The notes: generated by a model not told the origin, from the sequence alone. A stretch of 64,000 bases of DNA from Larsenimonas suaedae (GCF_023712105.1 NZ_JAMLJI010000001.1:868001-932000); one strand, 5' to 3'. Positions 25,526 through 35,032 are shown, numbered from the stretch's first letter. A program made the numbers and translations.

Positions 25526-26727
25526 TCGCCGACTCGTTGATACTGACGCTCAACGCAGGGTCTTCGAGCCTCAAGGTGGCAGGCTTTAATGCCGAGGATC
25601 CGGAGCTTGGCCTTTGCATCAAGGGAGCATTCACCGGCATCGGCTCGGCCCACCCTCGCCTTGTGATCACGGACCGAGACGGCACGCATCTACTCGATGC
25701 CCTCCCGCCCGTCGCCCAGAGTCAAAACCCCGAGGACGCCCAGACGCTTCTGGCTCGGGAACTGACTCCGCTTATCAGCGGGCACATCCACGCTGTCGGC
25801 CATCGGGTGGTTCATGGCGGCGACGCCTTTAACCAGCCCACGGTCGTGACCGATGCGGTGATCGAGCGTCTTGCCCGACTGACGCCACTGGCGCCACTGC
25901 ATCAAGGGGCCAATCTGGCCCCGATGCGCTCGATTGCGCGGCGTCGACCGGAGCTTCTGCAGGTCGCGTGTTTCGACACCGCGTTTCATCATGGCCAGAG
26001 CGCACAGGTCCGGCGCCTGCCGATTCCGGCCTGGCTCGACGACGAGGGCGTGCACCGCTATGGCTTTCACGGGCTCTCCTACGACTACATCGCCCGCACG
26101 CTCAAAATTCGCGCCCCCGCTCTTGCCAGCGGCCGGGTGGTGGTCGCGCATCTCGGCGCCGGCGCCTCACTGTGCGCGCTGCAAAATGGCCAAAGTGTCG
26201 ATACCACCATGGGCTTTACCGCGCTTGATGGCCTGCCGATGGGCACGCGTCCGGGCCGGCTCGACGCCGGCATCGTGCTCTATCTGATGCGTGAAAAGCG
26301 CATGAGTCCGGAGGCGATCGAGCACCTGCTCTACCACGACTGCGGGCTCAAGGCGCTTTCCGGAGGCCACGCCGAGGTCAGCGAACTGGAATCGCTCGCA
26401 GCCACCGACGAACGCGCTGAAGCCGCGCTTGCCTACTTTGCCTGGCGCATCGCTCAGGGTGTGGTCGAAATGGCCACCACCCTCGGCGGGCTCGATGGAC
26501 TCGTGTTCACCGCAGGCATTGGTGAGCACAGTGCGTATGTGCGCAAGGCGGTGGTCGCTCATCTCGAGTGGCTCGGCCTCGCGCTCGACGACACGGCCAA
26601 CGCCACGCACGCCGAGTGCATTCATCAAAGAACAAGCCGCGCAGAGATCCGGGTGATGGCCACCGACGAGGCCTGGATGATCGCCCGACACACCCAAACG
26701 CTCATGACATCACCCAGCCACTCATGA
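25522..26727 (+). CDS. ackA: Acetate/propionate kinase
   Basis: The 401-residue protein matches acetate kinases: N-terminal LNAGSSSLK (about residues 9-17), CFDTAFHHG with the catalytic Asp and His, RYGFHGLSYDY (about 180-190) and DTTMGFTALDGLPMGTRPGRLDAG (about 230-253). It converts acyl phosphate plus ADP to acid plus ATP, and with the upstream Pta makes the AckA-Pta pathway for acetate overflow or assimilation. The start overlaps the Pta stop. Its stop lies inside the second of three 20-bp repeats that fill the gap to fabI. Choice of acetate over propionate or butyrate is not certain. Confidence 0.93.
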   Translation: MIADSLILTLNAGSSSLKVAGFNAEDPELGLCIKGAFTGIGSAHPRLVITDRDGTHLLDALPPVAQSQNPEDAQTLLARELTPLISGHIHAVGHRVVHGGDAFNQPTVVTDAVIERLARLTPLAPLHQGANLAPMRSIARRRPELLQVACFDTAFHHGQSAQVRRLPIPAWLDDEGVHRYGFHGLSYDYIARTLKIRAPALASGRVVVAHLGAGASLCALQNGQSVDTTMGFTALDGLPMGTRPGRLDAGIVLYLMREKRMSPEAIEHLLYHDCGLKALSGGHAEVSELESLAATDERAEAALAYFAWRIAQGVVEMATTLGGLDGLVFTAGIGEHSAYVRKAVVAHLEWLGLALDDTANATHAECIHQRTSRAEIRVMATDEAWMIARHTQTLMTSPSHS

Positions 26728-26760
26728 TCTCACCCAACCACTCATGACATCCGCCACCAA
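26701..26760. repeat. Three 20-bp tandem repeats at the ackA/fabI junction
   Basis: Units 26701-26720, 26721-26740 and 26741-26760 all begin CTCATGA and share most bases. The ackA TGA is in unit two, and units two and three each hold an ATG followed by A. The fabI ribosome site (AAGGAG, 26759-26764) starts at the end of unit three. Slippage duplication of the gene end is the simplest explanation. Confidence 0.85.
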
Positions 26761-26773
26761 GGAGACCGCCGCC

Positions 26774-27577
26774 ATGACCATCAACGCCCGCTCGTTCAAG
26801 GAGCTTTCCGGCGCCATGACGCTTGAGGGCAAGCGCGGATTGATCGTGGGCATTGCCAACGACCATTCCATTGCCTGGGGCTGTGCACGCGCCTGTCACG
26901 CGCTCGGCGCGCGCCTTGCCATCACCTACCTCAACGAAAAGGCCAGGCCCCATGTCGCGCCGCTTGCCGAGGAGGTCGAAGCCGAGCACCTGCTGCCGCT
27001 CGATCTGCGCATCGACGGCCAGATCGATCACGTGTTCGAAACTCTGGAAGCGAGCTGGGGACAGCTCGATTTCGTGGTGCATTCGGTCGCCTACGCGCCG
27101 CTCGATGACCTCCGCGGCCGGCTGGTCGACTGCTCGGAAGCGGGCTTTCTCGACGCCATGGCGCTGTCATGCTACTCGTTCATCGCGCTTTGCAAGCGCG
27201 CCGAACCCCTGATGCATGACGGCGGATCACTGTTTACCATGACCTACCATGGCAGCCAGCAGGTGGTCGAAGGCTATCACGTGATGGGCCCGGTCAAGGC
27301 CGCGCTCGAGGCGGCCACGCGCTCCATGGCCGCCGAACTCGGCCCCAAGGGTATTCGGGTGCACGCACTTTCACCAGGGCCAATGCCGACCCGGGCGGCC
27401 TCGGGGTTGTCGCACTTCGACAGCCTGCTTCAGGAAGCCTCGAACCGCTCGCCGAGCCGGGAGATGGCCGATGTCGATGACGTCGGCATGACCATGGCGT
27501 ATCTGGCCACCGACGCCGCGCGCATGTTGACCGGCGACGCCCTCTACGTGGATGGCGGCGTGCACCTGGTGTCCTGA
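26774..27577 (+). CDS. fabI: Enoyl-[acyl-carrier-protein] reductase (FabI type)
   Basis: From the ATG at 26774, nine bases after AAGGAG, the protein has 267 residues. The NADH-binding loop GIANDHSIAWGCARA (about 26-40) is the FabI variant of the SDR Gly-rich motif, and Y167-x6-K174 (in YHVMGPVK) is the catalytic pair. GALYVDGG-like DALYVDGG ends the fold. FabI performs the last reduction in each cycle of fatty-acid elongation. Its place after pta-ackA is a recurrent layout and suggests joint control of acyl-phosphate and acyl-chain metabolism. A longer start at 26744 lies within the tandem repeats and is less likely. Whether it is the cell's only enoyl reductase is unknown. Confidence 0.92.
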   Translation: MTINARSFKELSGAMTLEGKRGLIVGIANDHSIAWGCARACHALGARLAITYLNEKARPHVAPLAEEVEAEHLLPLDLRIDGQIDHVFETLEASWGQLDFVVHSVAYAPLDDLRGRLVDCSEAGFLDAMALSCYSFIALCKRAEPLMHDGGSLFTMTYHGSQQVVEGYHVMGPVKAALEAATRSMAAELGPKGIRVHALSPGPMPTRAASGLSHFDSLLQEASNRSPSREMADVDDVGMTMAYLATDAARMLTGDALYVDGGVHLVS

Positions 27578-27610
27578 AAGCGCCAACGCCACTTCGTAAT
27601 GATCGACAAG

Positions 27611-27638
27611 GCGGGTACCATGAGGGCCCGCTTTTTTT
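27611..27638 (+). terminator. Terminator after fabI
   Basis: A 5-bp GC stem (27611-27615 with 27627-27631) with an 11-base loop precedes seven T. It ends the pta-ackA-fabI transcript just before sbcD. Confidence 0.8.
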
Positions 27639-27662
27639 CGGGCCGAATTCAGGACGCCGTTC

Positions 27663-28877
27663 ATGCTGACCTTCTTGCACACCGCCGACTGGCACCTCGG
27701 CCAGAACTTTCACGGCCACGACCGCCAGGCCGAACACCGTGCCTTCCTGGACTGGCTTTTGGATATCATCGACGAGGAAGAAATCGACGCGCTCTTGATT
27801 GCCGGCGACATCTTCGACGTCGTCAATCCCTCGATCGAGGCCCAGCGATTGCTGTTCGATTTCATCACGCGCGCTCACACCCAGCGTCCCTCGATGGAGG
27901 TCGTGATGATCGGCGGCAACCACGACAGTGCCGCCCGCATCGAACTGCCCGCGCCGCTGCTCGCCGGGCTCAACACGCATGCGCTTGGCCAGCTTCATTC
28001 GCTCGACCCGGAGGACGTGAACCGGCTTCTGGTGCCGCTGACCAACGCAGACGGCGAGCGTGAAGCGCTCTGCGTCGCGCTGCCGTTTTTAAGGCCCTCG
28101 GATGTGACCGGCCGCGGGCTCTCGGACTATCAGGCCGGGATGGCGCACGCGCACCAGACCGTATTCGACCACGCAGAACAGGCTGCCCAACCGGGTGAGG
28201 CCGTGATCGCCATGGGTCATGCCCATGTCCGTGGGGCAGCAGTGTCGGAACATTCCGAGCGCCCAATCGTGCTCGGCGGCGAAGAATCGATTTCCGCGGC
28301 GCTCTACCCTGAGTTTCTTGCCTACGTGGCCCTTGGGCATCTGCACAAGCCTCAACGCGTCAATGCCAACGTGGCGATGCGCTATAGCGGCTCGCCGATC
28401 GCCCTCGACATGTCCGAGCGCCACTACCCACGTCAGGTCGTGATCGGCCACATCGATCAGGGCACGCTACGCGAGACCCGGTCACGGCCGATCCCGGATC
28501 ACACCAGTTTGCACCGCATCGGACCGGCCTCCCTTTCTGAGGTGCTGTCCGAGCTTGCCGCCCTGCCCGACACTGTTGACGGCCCGCCACCCTGGCTTGA
28601 CGTACACGTCGAGCTAGACGCACCGCACGTGGCACTTCGCGGTGACATCGATACCCATTTAGCCGGCAAGCCCTATCGGCTGGTAGCCATTCAGACGCGC
28701 TACCGCAGTGACGCCCAAAAGAATACCGCTCCGGCTCCGAGGCTCGAGGATCTGACGCCAGAGGCCCTCTTTACCACACACTGGGAACGCGCCTACGGCG
28801 CACCACCGGAGGAGGACGTGCTGACCGATTTCCGAGCACTGGTTCAGTCCGTCCACGACGATGAGGCCGCCTTGTGA
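27663..28877 (+). CDS. sbcD: Exonuclease SbcCD subunit D (Mre11-type nuclease)
   Basis: The 404-residue protein has the metallophosphatase signature of Mre11/SbcD: HTADWHLGQ (D9, H11), GDIFD, GGNHDSA (about residues 81-87), GHAHVRG and ALGHLHKPQ with the paired His residues. With SbcC it cuts DNA hairpins and protein-blocked ends. Its stop overlaps the ATG of sbcC (ATGA), a typical coupling. A terminator for fabI lies just upstream, so sbcDC has its own promoter. Confidence 0.95.
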   Translation: MLTFLHTADWHLGQNFHGHDRQAEHRAFLDWLLDIIDEEEIDALLIAGDIFDVVNPSIEAQRLLFDFITRAHTQRPSMEVVMIGGNHDSAARIELPAPLLAGLNTHALGQLHSLDPEDVNRLLVPLTNADGEREALCVALPFLRPSDVTGRGLSDYQAGMAHAHQTVFDHAEQAAQPGEAVIAMGHAHVRGAAVSEHSERPIVLGGEESISAALYPEFLAYVALGHLHKPQRVNANVAMRYSGSPIALDMSERHYPRQVVIGHIDQGTLRETRSRPIPDHTSLHRIGPASLSEVLSELAALPDTVDGPPPWLDVHVELDAPHVALRGDIDTHLAGKPYRLVAIQTRYRSDAQKNTAPAPRLEDLTPEALFTTHWERAYGAPPEEDVLTDFRALVQSVHDDEAAL

Positions 28878-31800
28878 AGCTACTGACACTGACCGTTTAC
28901 AACCTCGCCTCGCTCAAGGGGCCGCACCGCATCGAGCTCGACCGCGACGTGCTGGGTGACACGGGCCTTTTTGCCATTACAGGGCCGACCGGGGCCGGCA
29001 AGAGCACCCTGCTTGATGGCCTGTGCCTGGCGCTTTTCGGCACCACGCCCCGTCTCAAGCAAGCCACACAGCAAAGCGCCAGAACGCCGGACGTGGCCGA
29101 TGATGCCCTTGCCTTGAACGACCCGAGAGCGCTCCTTCGGCGAGGCGCCGCCGAGGGCTTTGCCGAGGTCGACTTCGAGGGACTCGACGGTGAGCGCTAC
29201 CGCGCCCGCTGGAGCGTGCGGCGTGCGCGTAACAAACCCGACGGACGCCTTCAGGCCAGCGATCAAAGCCTGATGCGCGTCACGGATGCGACGGTGCTCA
29301 CCCGACACAAGCGCGAATTTCAAAACGCCATCCATACCCGGCTCGGCTTGGGTTTCGAACAGTTCACCCGAGCGGTCTTGCTGGCGCAGTCCGAGTTCAA
29401 CGCGTTTCTGACCGCCGATGACAATCAGCGCAGCGAACTGCTGGAGCGCTTGACCGACACCGACATCTACAGCCGCATCGCCATCGAGGCGTTCAACCGC
29501 ACGCGCACGGCGCAGCAAACGCTGACGCAGCTTGAGCAAAGCATGGCCTCCGCCCCGCCCGCCTCCGAGGCAGAGCGCGCCGAGATCGACGCGCATGAAT
29601 CCGCCGCGGCCACACACTGGCAAACGCTTACCGAGCGCAAGCAAACGCTCACGCATCAGCGCGAGCGCTGGCAGGCCCTGATGCGTGAGCACACCGCCTT
29701 GACCGACAGCAAAGCGCGTTACATCACGGCCTGCGATCATGACCGTTCACTCGACGGCAGTCGTCGGCGAAAGCATCAGCTCGAAGCGGTCGAACCGCTT
29801 AGGCGGATCATTGACCAGCGCGCTTCCACCGCCAAGGCGCTCGAGCAGGCAAGAACCCGTATCAGCGACGCCTGGTCGGAGCGCCGAGCCGCCCAGAAGG
29901 CGCTCAACGACACCACCTGCGCGCACGCAAAGCGTCAGCGTGAGCTGGAGCATCATGAACAGCACCGCGCCTCACTGGCCCCTCATCTTGAACAGGCCGA
30001 TCAGATCGAACGTCAGCTCGCCTACGACCGCGAGCGCATTGCATCGCTCATTCAGGCCGAGCGCGACAACACCCAAACACTGTCAGCGCTCAAGGCGGAG
30101 CGCTCGGAGAACGAACACGAGCGCGCCCCCCTTCACGCCCGGCTGAATGCGCTGCGCGCACGTCTTCAAACACGTGACATCGATGACCCGCTTGCCCACC
30201 GACAGACGCTTCACGCCCGCATGACCGAGCTCAGGGAAACCCGCGACGAACTGGCTCACATTCTCGAGCAGGTCAAACACGCCAGCGCGGCCATAGGCGC
30301 ACACGCCGAGGCCGAGGCAACACTCAACGCTCGATACAGCGCTCTTGAGGCGCAGGAAACCGAAAAAAACGCGGCCGACCGGCACCAGACATTCGCCCGC
30401 CAGCAGCTTGCCGACTGTCAGACTCGTCTTCAGCGCCAGCGCGCGCTAAGAGACGATGCGGCCATCGAGGCGCTTCGGGCCACGCTTTCAGACGACGCAC
30501 CTTGCCCCGTCTGCGGTGGCCAAGATCACCCCTACCGCCATGCGCCGCCTGAGCGTATCGCCTCCGCTCAGCTTCAGGCGATGGAAGCGGAGGAGCAGCG
30601 CCAGCTCGATGAGGCCACTCATGCGGCCCATGAGGCCGAAAGCGCGGCCAGCAGCGCGCTCGCTCAGGTCACACTGGCTCGACAGGTCCATGAACAGGCT
30701 CGAGCCGAACACGACCGGGCAAGCGCTGCGCGCGATCAGGCCAGGACCGATATAGCACCGTTTTTGGCGCGCTTTGAGCAGAGCACACCCGAGGCGCTTG
30801 AAGCTTGGCTGAGTGATCGGTTAGACGAGATTGAAGCACAGGCGCATCAGACCCACACCGAACTTAACGAGATCCTGACCGATGAGCAGGCCCGCGCCCC
30901 GCTCGAGCGCCGACTCGGCGAGCTCGATACGCGCGCGGCCGTTATTGACAGCCAGATCGATGGCCTCGAGACCCAGCGCTCGACCCAGGCCAGGGAACGC
31001 GCGAAGCTCGAGCGGACCTGCGATACGTCGCAAGGCATCTTGAATAACCTACTGCAAGGGCAGGACAGCGTGCGCCAGTGGCGTAAGGCGCTCGAGCAGA
31101 CAACCAGCACATTAAGAACCCAGCTCGACGACGCGCTTGCAAAAGTGCATCGCGCCGAGCAACACGTCAGACACGACACTCAGGCATGCCGTCACCAGCT
31201 GGAGCAGGCGAGCGCACTGGCCACCCAGCTCGATGAGACCGAGCATCAGATGGCGAGGTGGTACCAGACCCACGCCGACATCCCGACAGAGCAGGTAAAT
31301 GAGTTACTGATGGTCGATGAGGGTGAGCTCGAGGCGTTGACCGCACGCATCGAAGCGGCCACTCATGCCCGCCTTCGCGCAGAAACTGAGCTTGCGACCG
31401 TCAAGGCGCAGTTCGAGGCTCACCTTGACGACACCCTCGCGGCACTGCCCGAGGCAACGCTTTCAGCGACACTCCATGAACGGCTCGAGCGCGACGAAGC
31501 CGCGCTTACCGCCCTTGCCCCCGAGCTCGAACGCGCACTGGCCGAACGCGATGACACTCAGGCCCGGCGACGGGAGGATGACCGCAGGCGCGACATTTAT
31601 CGCACCCTCGAAAAGCAGTTGGAGACCGCCCGCTCGGAGTATCGGCGCTGGGGGCGCCTGGGCAGTGCGATCGGTTCGAGCGATGGCAAAAAATTTCGGC
31701 GCATCGCCCAGGGCTACAATCTGGACCGACTGATCGAGCAGGCCAACGCGCATTTGACCCAGTTGGCCCGGCGCTACCGCTTGGTTCGTGGCGGCAGTGA

Positions 31801-32146
31801 CCTGGGGCTACTGGTGATCGATCAGGAGATGGCCGATGAGCAGCGCTCTGTGCATTCGCTGTCGGGCGGTGAGAGCTTTTTGATATCACTGGCGCTGGCG
31901 CTTGGCCTTTCGTCGATGGCCTCAAGCGCACTGACCATCAATACACTGTTCATCGACGAGGGCTTTGGCAGTCTCGATGCGCAGTCACTTAACCTGGTGA
32001 TGGATGCGCTCGACGCCCTTCAGTCTCAAGGCAGAAAAATCGGCGTGATCTCGCATGTCCGCGATATGATCGAGCGTATTCCTCACCAGATCGAGGTTCA
32101 GCCATTGGGTGGGGGCATCAGCGACGTGCGGGTCGTTCGCCGATGA
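28874..32146 (+). CDS. sbcC: Exonuclease SbcCD subunit C (Rad50-type ATPase)
   Basis: The 1090-residue protein has the SMC/Rad50 plan. The N-terminal Walker A is GPTGAGKSTLLDGLCLALFG (about residues 37-56). Long coiled-coil arms rich in Glu, Arg, Ala and Gln follow, broken by the zinc hook CPVCGG near residue 542, and the C-terminal part has the LSGGESFLISLALALGLSS signature and Walker B LFIDEGFGSLDAQS. It drives ATP-dependent tethering and opening of DNA ends for SbcD. Length matches the E. coli protein (1048). A terminator follows 25 bp after the stop. Confidence 0.95.
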   Translation: MKLLTLTVYNLASLKGPHRIELDRDVLGDTGLFAITGPTGAGKSTLLDGLCLALFGTTPRLKQATQQSARTPDVADDALALNDPRALLRRGAAEGFAEVDFEGLDGERYRARWSVRRARNKPDGRLQASDQSLMRVTDATVLTRHKREFQNAIHTRLGLGFEQFTRAVLLAQSEFNAFLTADDNQRSELLERLTDTDIYSRIAIEAFNRTRTAQQTLTQLEQSMASAPPASEAERAEIDAHESAAATHWQTLTERKQTLTHQRERWQALMREHTALTDSKARYITACDHDRSLDGSRRRKHQLEAVEPLRRIIDQRASTAKALEQARTRISDAWSERRAAQKALNDTTCAHAKRQRELEHHEQHRASLAPHLEQADQIERQLAYDRERIASLIQAERDNTQTLSALKAERSENEHERAPLHARLNALRARLQTRDIDDPLAHRQTLHARMTELRETRDELAHILEQVKHASAAIGAHAEAEATLNARYSALEAQETEKNAADRHQTFARQQLADCQTRLQRQRALRDDAAIEALRATLSDDAPCPVCGGQDHPYRHAPPERIASAQLQAMEAEEQRQLDEATHAAHEAESAASSALAQVTLARQVHEQARAEHDRASAARDQARTDIAPFLARFEQSTPEALEAWLSDRLDEIEAQAHQTHTELNEILTDEQARAPLERRLGELDTRAAVIDSQIDGLETQRSTQARERAKLERTCDTSQGILNNLLQGQDSVRQWRKALEQTTSTLRTQLDDALAKVHRAEQHVRHDTQACRHQLEQASALATQLDETEHQMARWYQTHADIPTEQVNELLMVDEGELEALTARIEAATHARLRAETELATVKAQFEAHLDDTLAALPEATLSATLHERLERDEAALTALAPELERALAERDDTQARRREDDRRRDIYRTLEKQLETARSEYRRWGRLGSAIGSSDGKKFRRIAQGYNLDRLIEQANAHLTQLARRYRLVRGGSDLGLLVIDQEMADEQRSVHSLSGGESFLISLALALGLSSMASSALTINTLFIDEGFGSLDAQSLNLVMDALDALQSQGRKIGVISHVRDMIERIPHQIEVQPLGGGISDVRVVRR

Positions 32147-32171
32147 ACCGTGGGACATTGCCCATAAAAAA

Positions 32172-32193
32172 AGCGCCTGACGGCGCTTTTTTT
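32172..32193. terminator. Bidirectional terminator between sbcC and the convergent membrane-protein gene
   Basis: A 6-bp stem (32172-32177 with 32182-32187) with loop TGAC has A and T runs on its two sides, so it can act on both strands. Confidence 0.92.
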
Positions 32194-32207
32194 ATACCAA
32201 CGCGTGC

Positions 32208-32759
32208 TTACAACGCCCACCAGGCGGTCAGAATCAAAAGCAGCAGCAAGGCAACATAGATACCGACACGCGGCAGCGGCTTGAATTCCAACGCCGTGAT
32301 GTTGACCAGCGACAGACGTGAATGCTTGACCAGAAACCAGATCACGCCAAGCACCACCAGCATGATGGCGAACAAAGAAAAATTGACGCCCATGAACACG
32401 GACTGCCACATCGGCAGCATGGCCTGGCCCGGGCCGTAGACGGCAAAAAGCGCACCGCCGAGTGAAAAGAGGCCGACATCGAAAGTCGTGCTCAATAGCC
32501 GTGACGCCACCACCTTGAGCGACTTCGTCAGCGGGTTTTCACGCATCATGTCACGTGCCCAGAACGCCAACACGCCGAAAAAGAGTGCCACAAGCCCCAT
32601 CGCGTTCCAGTAGGTTGCCAACGGCGGCAACGTCGCATCTTCTGTAGGCTCGGTGATCACCGCGGAAAAGTGCGACTGCATCAACCACTGAACCAGTGCA
32701 CCGATCACGATCCAAAGCACCACCGTGAACACCACCTCACCCAAGCTTCGTTTATTCAT
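32208..32759 (-). CDS. Hypothetical four-helix membrane protein
   Basis: The 183-residue product has about four hydrophobic segments (roughly residues 9-27, 50-68, 92-108 with 117-140, and 162-181) and short soluble links. It begins MNKRSLGEVVF. I do not recognise the family. It is transcribed leftwards, the last gene of a minus-strand group that starts with the lactonase and thioesterase, although 33 bp separate it from the thioesterase. No catalytic motifs are visible; a transport or scaffolding role is possible but unsupported. Confidence 0.7.
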   Translation of the reverse strand: MNKRSLGEVVFTVVLWIVIGALVQWLMQSHFSAVITEPTEDATLPPLATYWNAMGLVALFFGVLAFWARDMMRENPLTKSLKVVASRLLSTTFDVGLFSLGGALFAVYGPGQAMLPMWQSVFMGVNFSLFAIMLVVLGVIWFLVKHSRLSLVNITALEFKPLPRVGIYVALLLLLILTAWWAL

Positions 32760-32792
32760 TCTCTTGCGCCTTCATGCGTGCATTTAGCGGCC

Positions 32793-33206
32793 TTATCGGC
32801 GAACCGATGGCCTTCGGAAAACCCCAGTCGCGCTTGCAAGGCAAACGCCGTTTGAATCGATAATGTCGGCATGCGTGAAAAAGACACGCCGCCCGCCGCC
32901 GGTTACCCGGCCATGCGCGTAAAGCGTATCACCGCATTTGGCTGGCGCCATGTACTGAATCGACAATGACAGAGTCACCGCCGGCATCTGATGACCTTCC
33001 TCGGTAATAAGACCACTGTAACCACTGGCCGCATCCAATAGCGAGGCCAGCATGCCACCATGAGCCCGGCCCTGAAGATTGCAGTGCTGCTCGACCACTG
33101 TAATCGACAGGCTCACGCCATCTGCCTCAAAGCGCTCGATGTCGACGCCAAGAAAGCGCAGATACGGCGTTTTAAGATCATCGATCTGCCAGAGATGCTC
33201 GCTCAT
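32793..33206 (-). CDS. PaaI-type hotdog-fold thioesterase
   Basis: The 137-residue protein is a 4HBT/PaaI-like acyl-CoA thioesterase. The central QGRAHGGMLASLLDAASGY segment (about residues 45-63) is the hotdog helix with the family's HGG motif and acidic Asp near its C-terminal end. TVTLSLSIQYMAPA follows as the strand of the fold. It hydrolyses a CoA thioester whose acyl group is not identifiable. Its ATG overlaps the TGA of the lactonase gene upstream (33203-33206), so the two are coupled. Confidence 0.87.
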   Translation of the reverse strand: MSEHLWQIDDLKTPYLRFLGVDIERFEADGVSLSITVVEQHCNLQGRAHGGMLASLLDAASGYSGLITEEGHQMPAVTLSLSIQYMAPAKCGDTLYAHGRVTGGGRRVFFTHADIIDSNGVCLASATGVFRRPSVRR

Positions 33207-34267
33207 GACACGCGAGCCTCAAACGCCTGAAGATAGGCGATCTGATCGCTTCGTCCGATGCATACGCTATTGCCGAAACTTCCATCGTCATGCAGCTCGA
33301 TTCGCGTGATTTCGCCGCTTTGCTGGTTACCCACCAACGCTGCTGATCCGTCGGGTACAAGCGTGAAATGTCTGGGCAATTGACCGCCTGAAGGCGTGGT
33401 GGCCTTCCAGCTCAGCATGCCATCGGCATCGATCTGCAGGCAGATCAATTCGTCGAACTGGCCACGGTTCGATACATACAGAAACTGCCCGTCTGGTGAA
33501 AACTGAAGCTCGGCTGCCCCATGTTCGAGCGAGTCGTCATTCGGCGCCAGCGATGCGATCTGGCACTGAATGAGCCGATCATTTTCCACGCGGTAGCCGA
33601 TGACACTGCCGTCGAGCTCGCCCACCAGATACGCAAATCGCCCCCCCGGATGAAACTTGAGATGACGTGGCCCGCAACCGGGCGGCGCAATCATTTCCGT
33701 TCGATCCCCAAGCGGCTGTTCGCGTGTCTCGTCGAAGTCAAAGCGATACAACCGATCCCGGCCCAGATCACAGGCGTACAGTGCATCGCCGTCCACGTTC
33801 AACACACACGAATGCAGATGCGGCCCGGTCTGGCGCTCAGCGTTGATCCGGGCGCCGTCACCGTCGAAGACAACGTGCTGAACGCAGTCACCGAGTGCGC
33901 CTTCGCTCGTCAAGGCGTAGACCACGATCGAGCCACCCGAGTAGTTGGAAACAACCACGAAGCGCTCGTTCGGTGTCAGCATGATATGGCAGGGGTCCTC
34001 GCCCCTGGCCTCGACCTGACCGAGAAGACGGGCCTGCCCACTGTCTGCATCCAGCTCAAACGCGCTGATGCTGCCGTCTTGACCGGGGACTTCGTTGACC
34101 GCGTACATCCGGGTACGCTCGGCATTCAGCGTAAGAAATGACGGACAGTCGGCCTCAATGAGTAACGGCGCACCGAGTGCTGTGACACCCGCATCGGTCG
34201 GGTAGCAGTAGATGCCCTCGCTGTCGCCGGTCGTATACGTACCGCCTAGTAGATAATGCGACGGCAT
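33203..34267 (-). CDS. Lactonase-family beta-propeller (6-phosphogluconolactonase YbhE type)
   Basis: From the ATG at 34267 (a strong AGGGAGG site five bases upstream) the protein has 354 residues. It shows the seven-bladed propeller pattern of the YbhE/Pgl lactonase family: LLGGTYTTGDSEGIYCY at the start, the FLTLNAERTRMYAVNE repeat, GEDPCHIMLTPNERFVVVSNYSGG, and GCGPRHLKFHPGGRFAYLVGE. The E. coli relative hydrolyses 6-phosphogluconolactone. The ORF track start 27 bp further upstream lacks a ribosome site. It is coupled to the thioesterase. Substrate specificity is inferred only. Confidence 0.9.
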   Translation of the reverse strand: MPSHYLLGGTYTTGDSEGIYCYPTDAGVTALGAPLLIEADCPSFLTLNAERTRMYAVNEVPGQDGSISAFELDADSGQARLLGQVEARGEDPCHIMLTPNERFVVVSNYSGGSIVVYALTSEGALGDCVQHVVFDGDGARINAERQTGPHLHSCVLNVDGDALYACDLGRDRLYRFDFDETREQPLGDRTEMIAPPGCGPRHLKFHPGGRFAYLVGELDGSVIGYRVENDRLIQCQIASLAPNDDSLEHGAAELQFSPDGQFLYVSNRGQFDELICLQIDADGMLSWKATTPSGGQLPRHFTLVPDGSAALVGNQQSGEITRIELHDDGSFGNSVCIGRSDQIAYLQAFEARVS

Positions 34268-34303
34268 GGATCCTCCCTGTCGTTCATGAATCATGCGCCT
34301 GTT

Positions 34304-35032
34304 TTACAGGATGTGCGGCTCGAGCGCCACGGTTGCCCCGGGCTTTCGGGAGGCCAGCTTATCGGCCTGTCGCGTGGGCTCAGGAAGCTTGTAGCGCGTC
34401 AGACACCCCATGACCCACTTGATCGAGGTCTCGAGCGAAATACGATGGCCCGGGGAAATATAAAGCGGCTTGACGCGCTCACGCGTTCGAAGCACCGCCC
34501 CGATGCACTCACCGCGATGGTGAAGTTCAGTCCAGCCGCCCTTGTGATCCGGCACTGCCTCGTGCTGCCCACACAGCCTGGATTTGCCGACGCCGATGGT
34601 CGGCCGCTCAAGCCAGAGCCCGAGGTGCGTGGCAATGCCCATTCGGCGCGGGTGAGCGATGCCCTGCCCGTCCACCATGAACAAATCCGGCGTACGCTCG
34701 AGCATGCTGATCGCCTCGAGCACGGCCGGCAGCTCTCGAAAGGACAGTAACCCCGGCACGTATGGCATCTGCGTTGGAATGCGCGCAATCCTGTGTTCGA
34801 CAATCGAAAACTCGGGGACAGACATTACAACGATCGCGGCTCGGGTGATGTCGCCGCCCTCTTCAAAGCCGACGTCAATGCCCGCCACCAGCGTGACGGT
34901 CTCCGGCAAATCGTCCGTCTGGCTGACCCGAGACGCCAGACGCTTTTGCAACGCAACAGCGTCCCGGGGGTCAAGCGCCCATTCATGCAAGGGAGTATTG
35001 GGTAACAGAAAATGAGCCATAAGTTCGAACAT
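34304..35032 (-). CDS. nfi: Endonuclease V (deoxyinosine 3'-endonuclease)
   Basis: The 242-residue protein has all Nfi hallmarks: GIDVGFE with D53, the PYVPGLLSFRE block (about residues 90-100, with the metal-binding E100), DGQGIAHPRR with D121, and GVGKS. It nicks DNA one base 3' of deoxyinosine and so starts repair of deaminated adenine. E. coli Nfi has 223 residues. The start is uncertain: ATGs at 35032 and 35020 both lack a clear ribosome site. A terminator lies just upstream (35056-35077) on the same strand, so it needs its own promoter in a very short gap or is read at low level by read-through. Confidence 0.93.
   Translation of the reverse strand: MFELMAHFLLPNTPLHEWALDPRDAVALQKRLASRVSQTDDLPETVTLVAGIDVGFEEGGDITRAAIVVMSVPEFSIVEHRIARIPTQMPYVPGLLSFRELPAVLEAISMLERTPDLFMVDGQGIAHPRRMGIATHLGLWLERPTIGVGKSRLCGQHEAVPDHKGGWTELHHRGECIGAVLRTRERVKPLYISPGHRISLETSIKWVMGCLTRYKLPEPTRQADKLASRKPGATVALEPHIL

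Noticed and set aside
26701-26760. Possible CRISPR-like repeat array
   Set aside because: Three adjacent 20-bp units have no spacers and overlap coding sequence; simple tandem duplication explains them.
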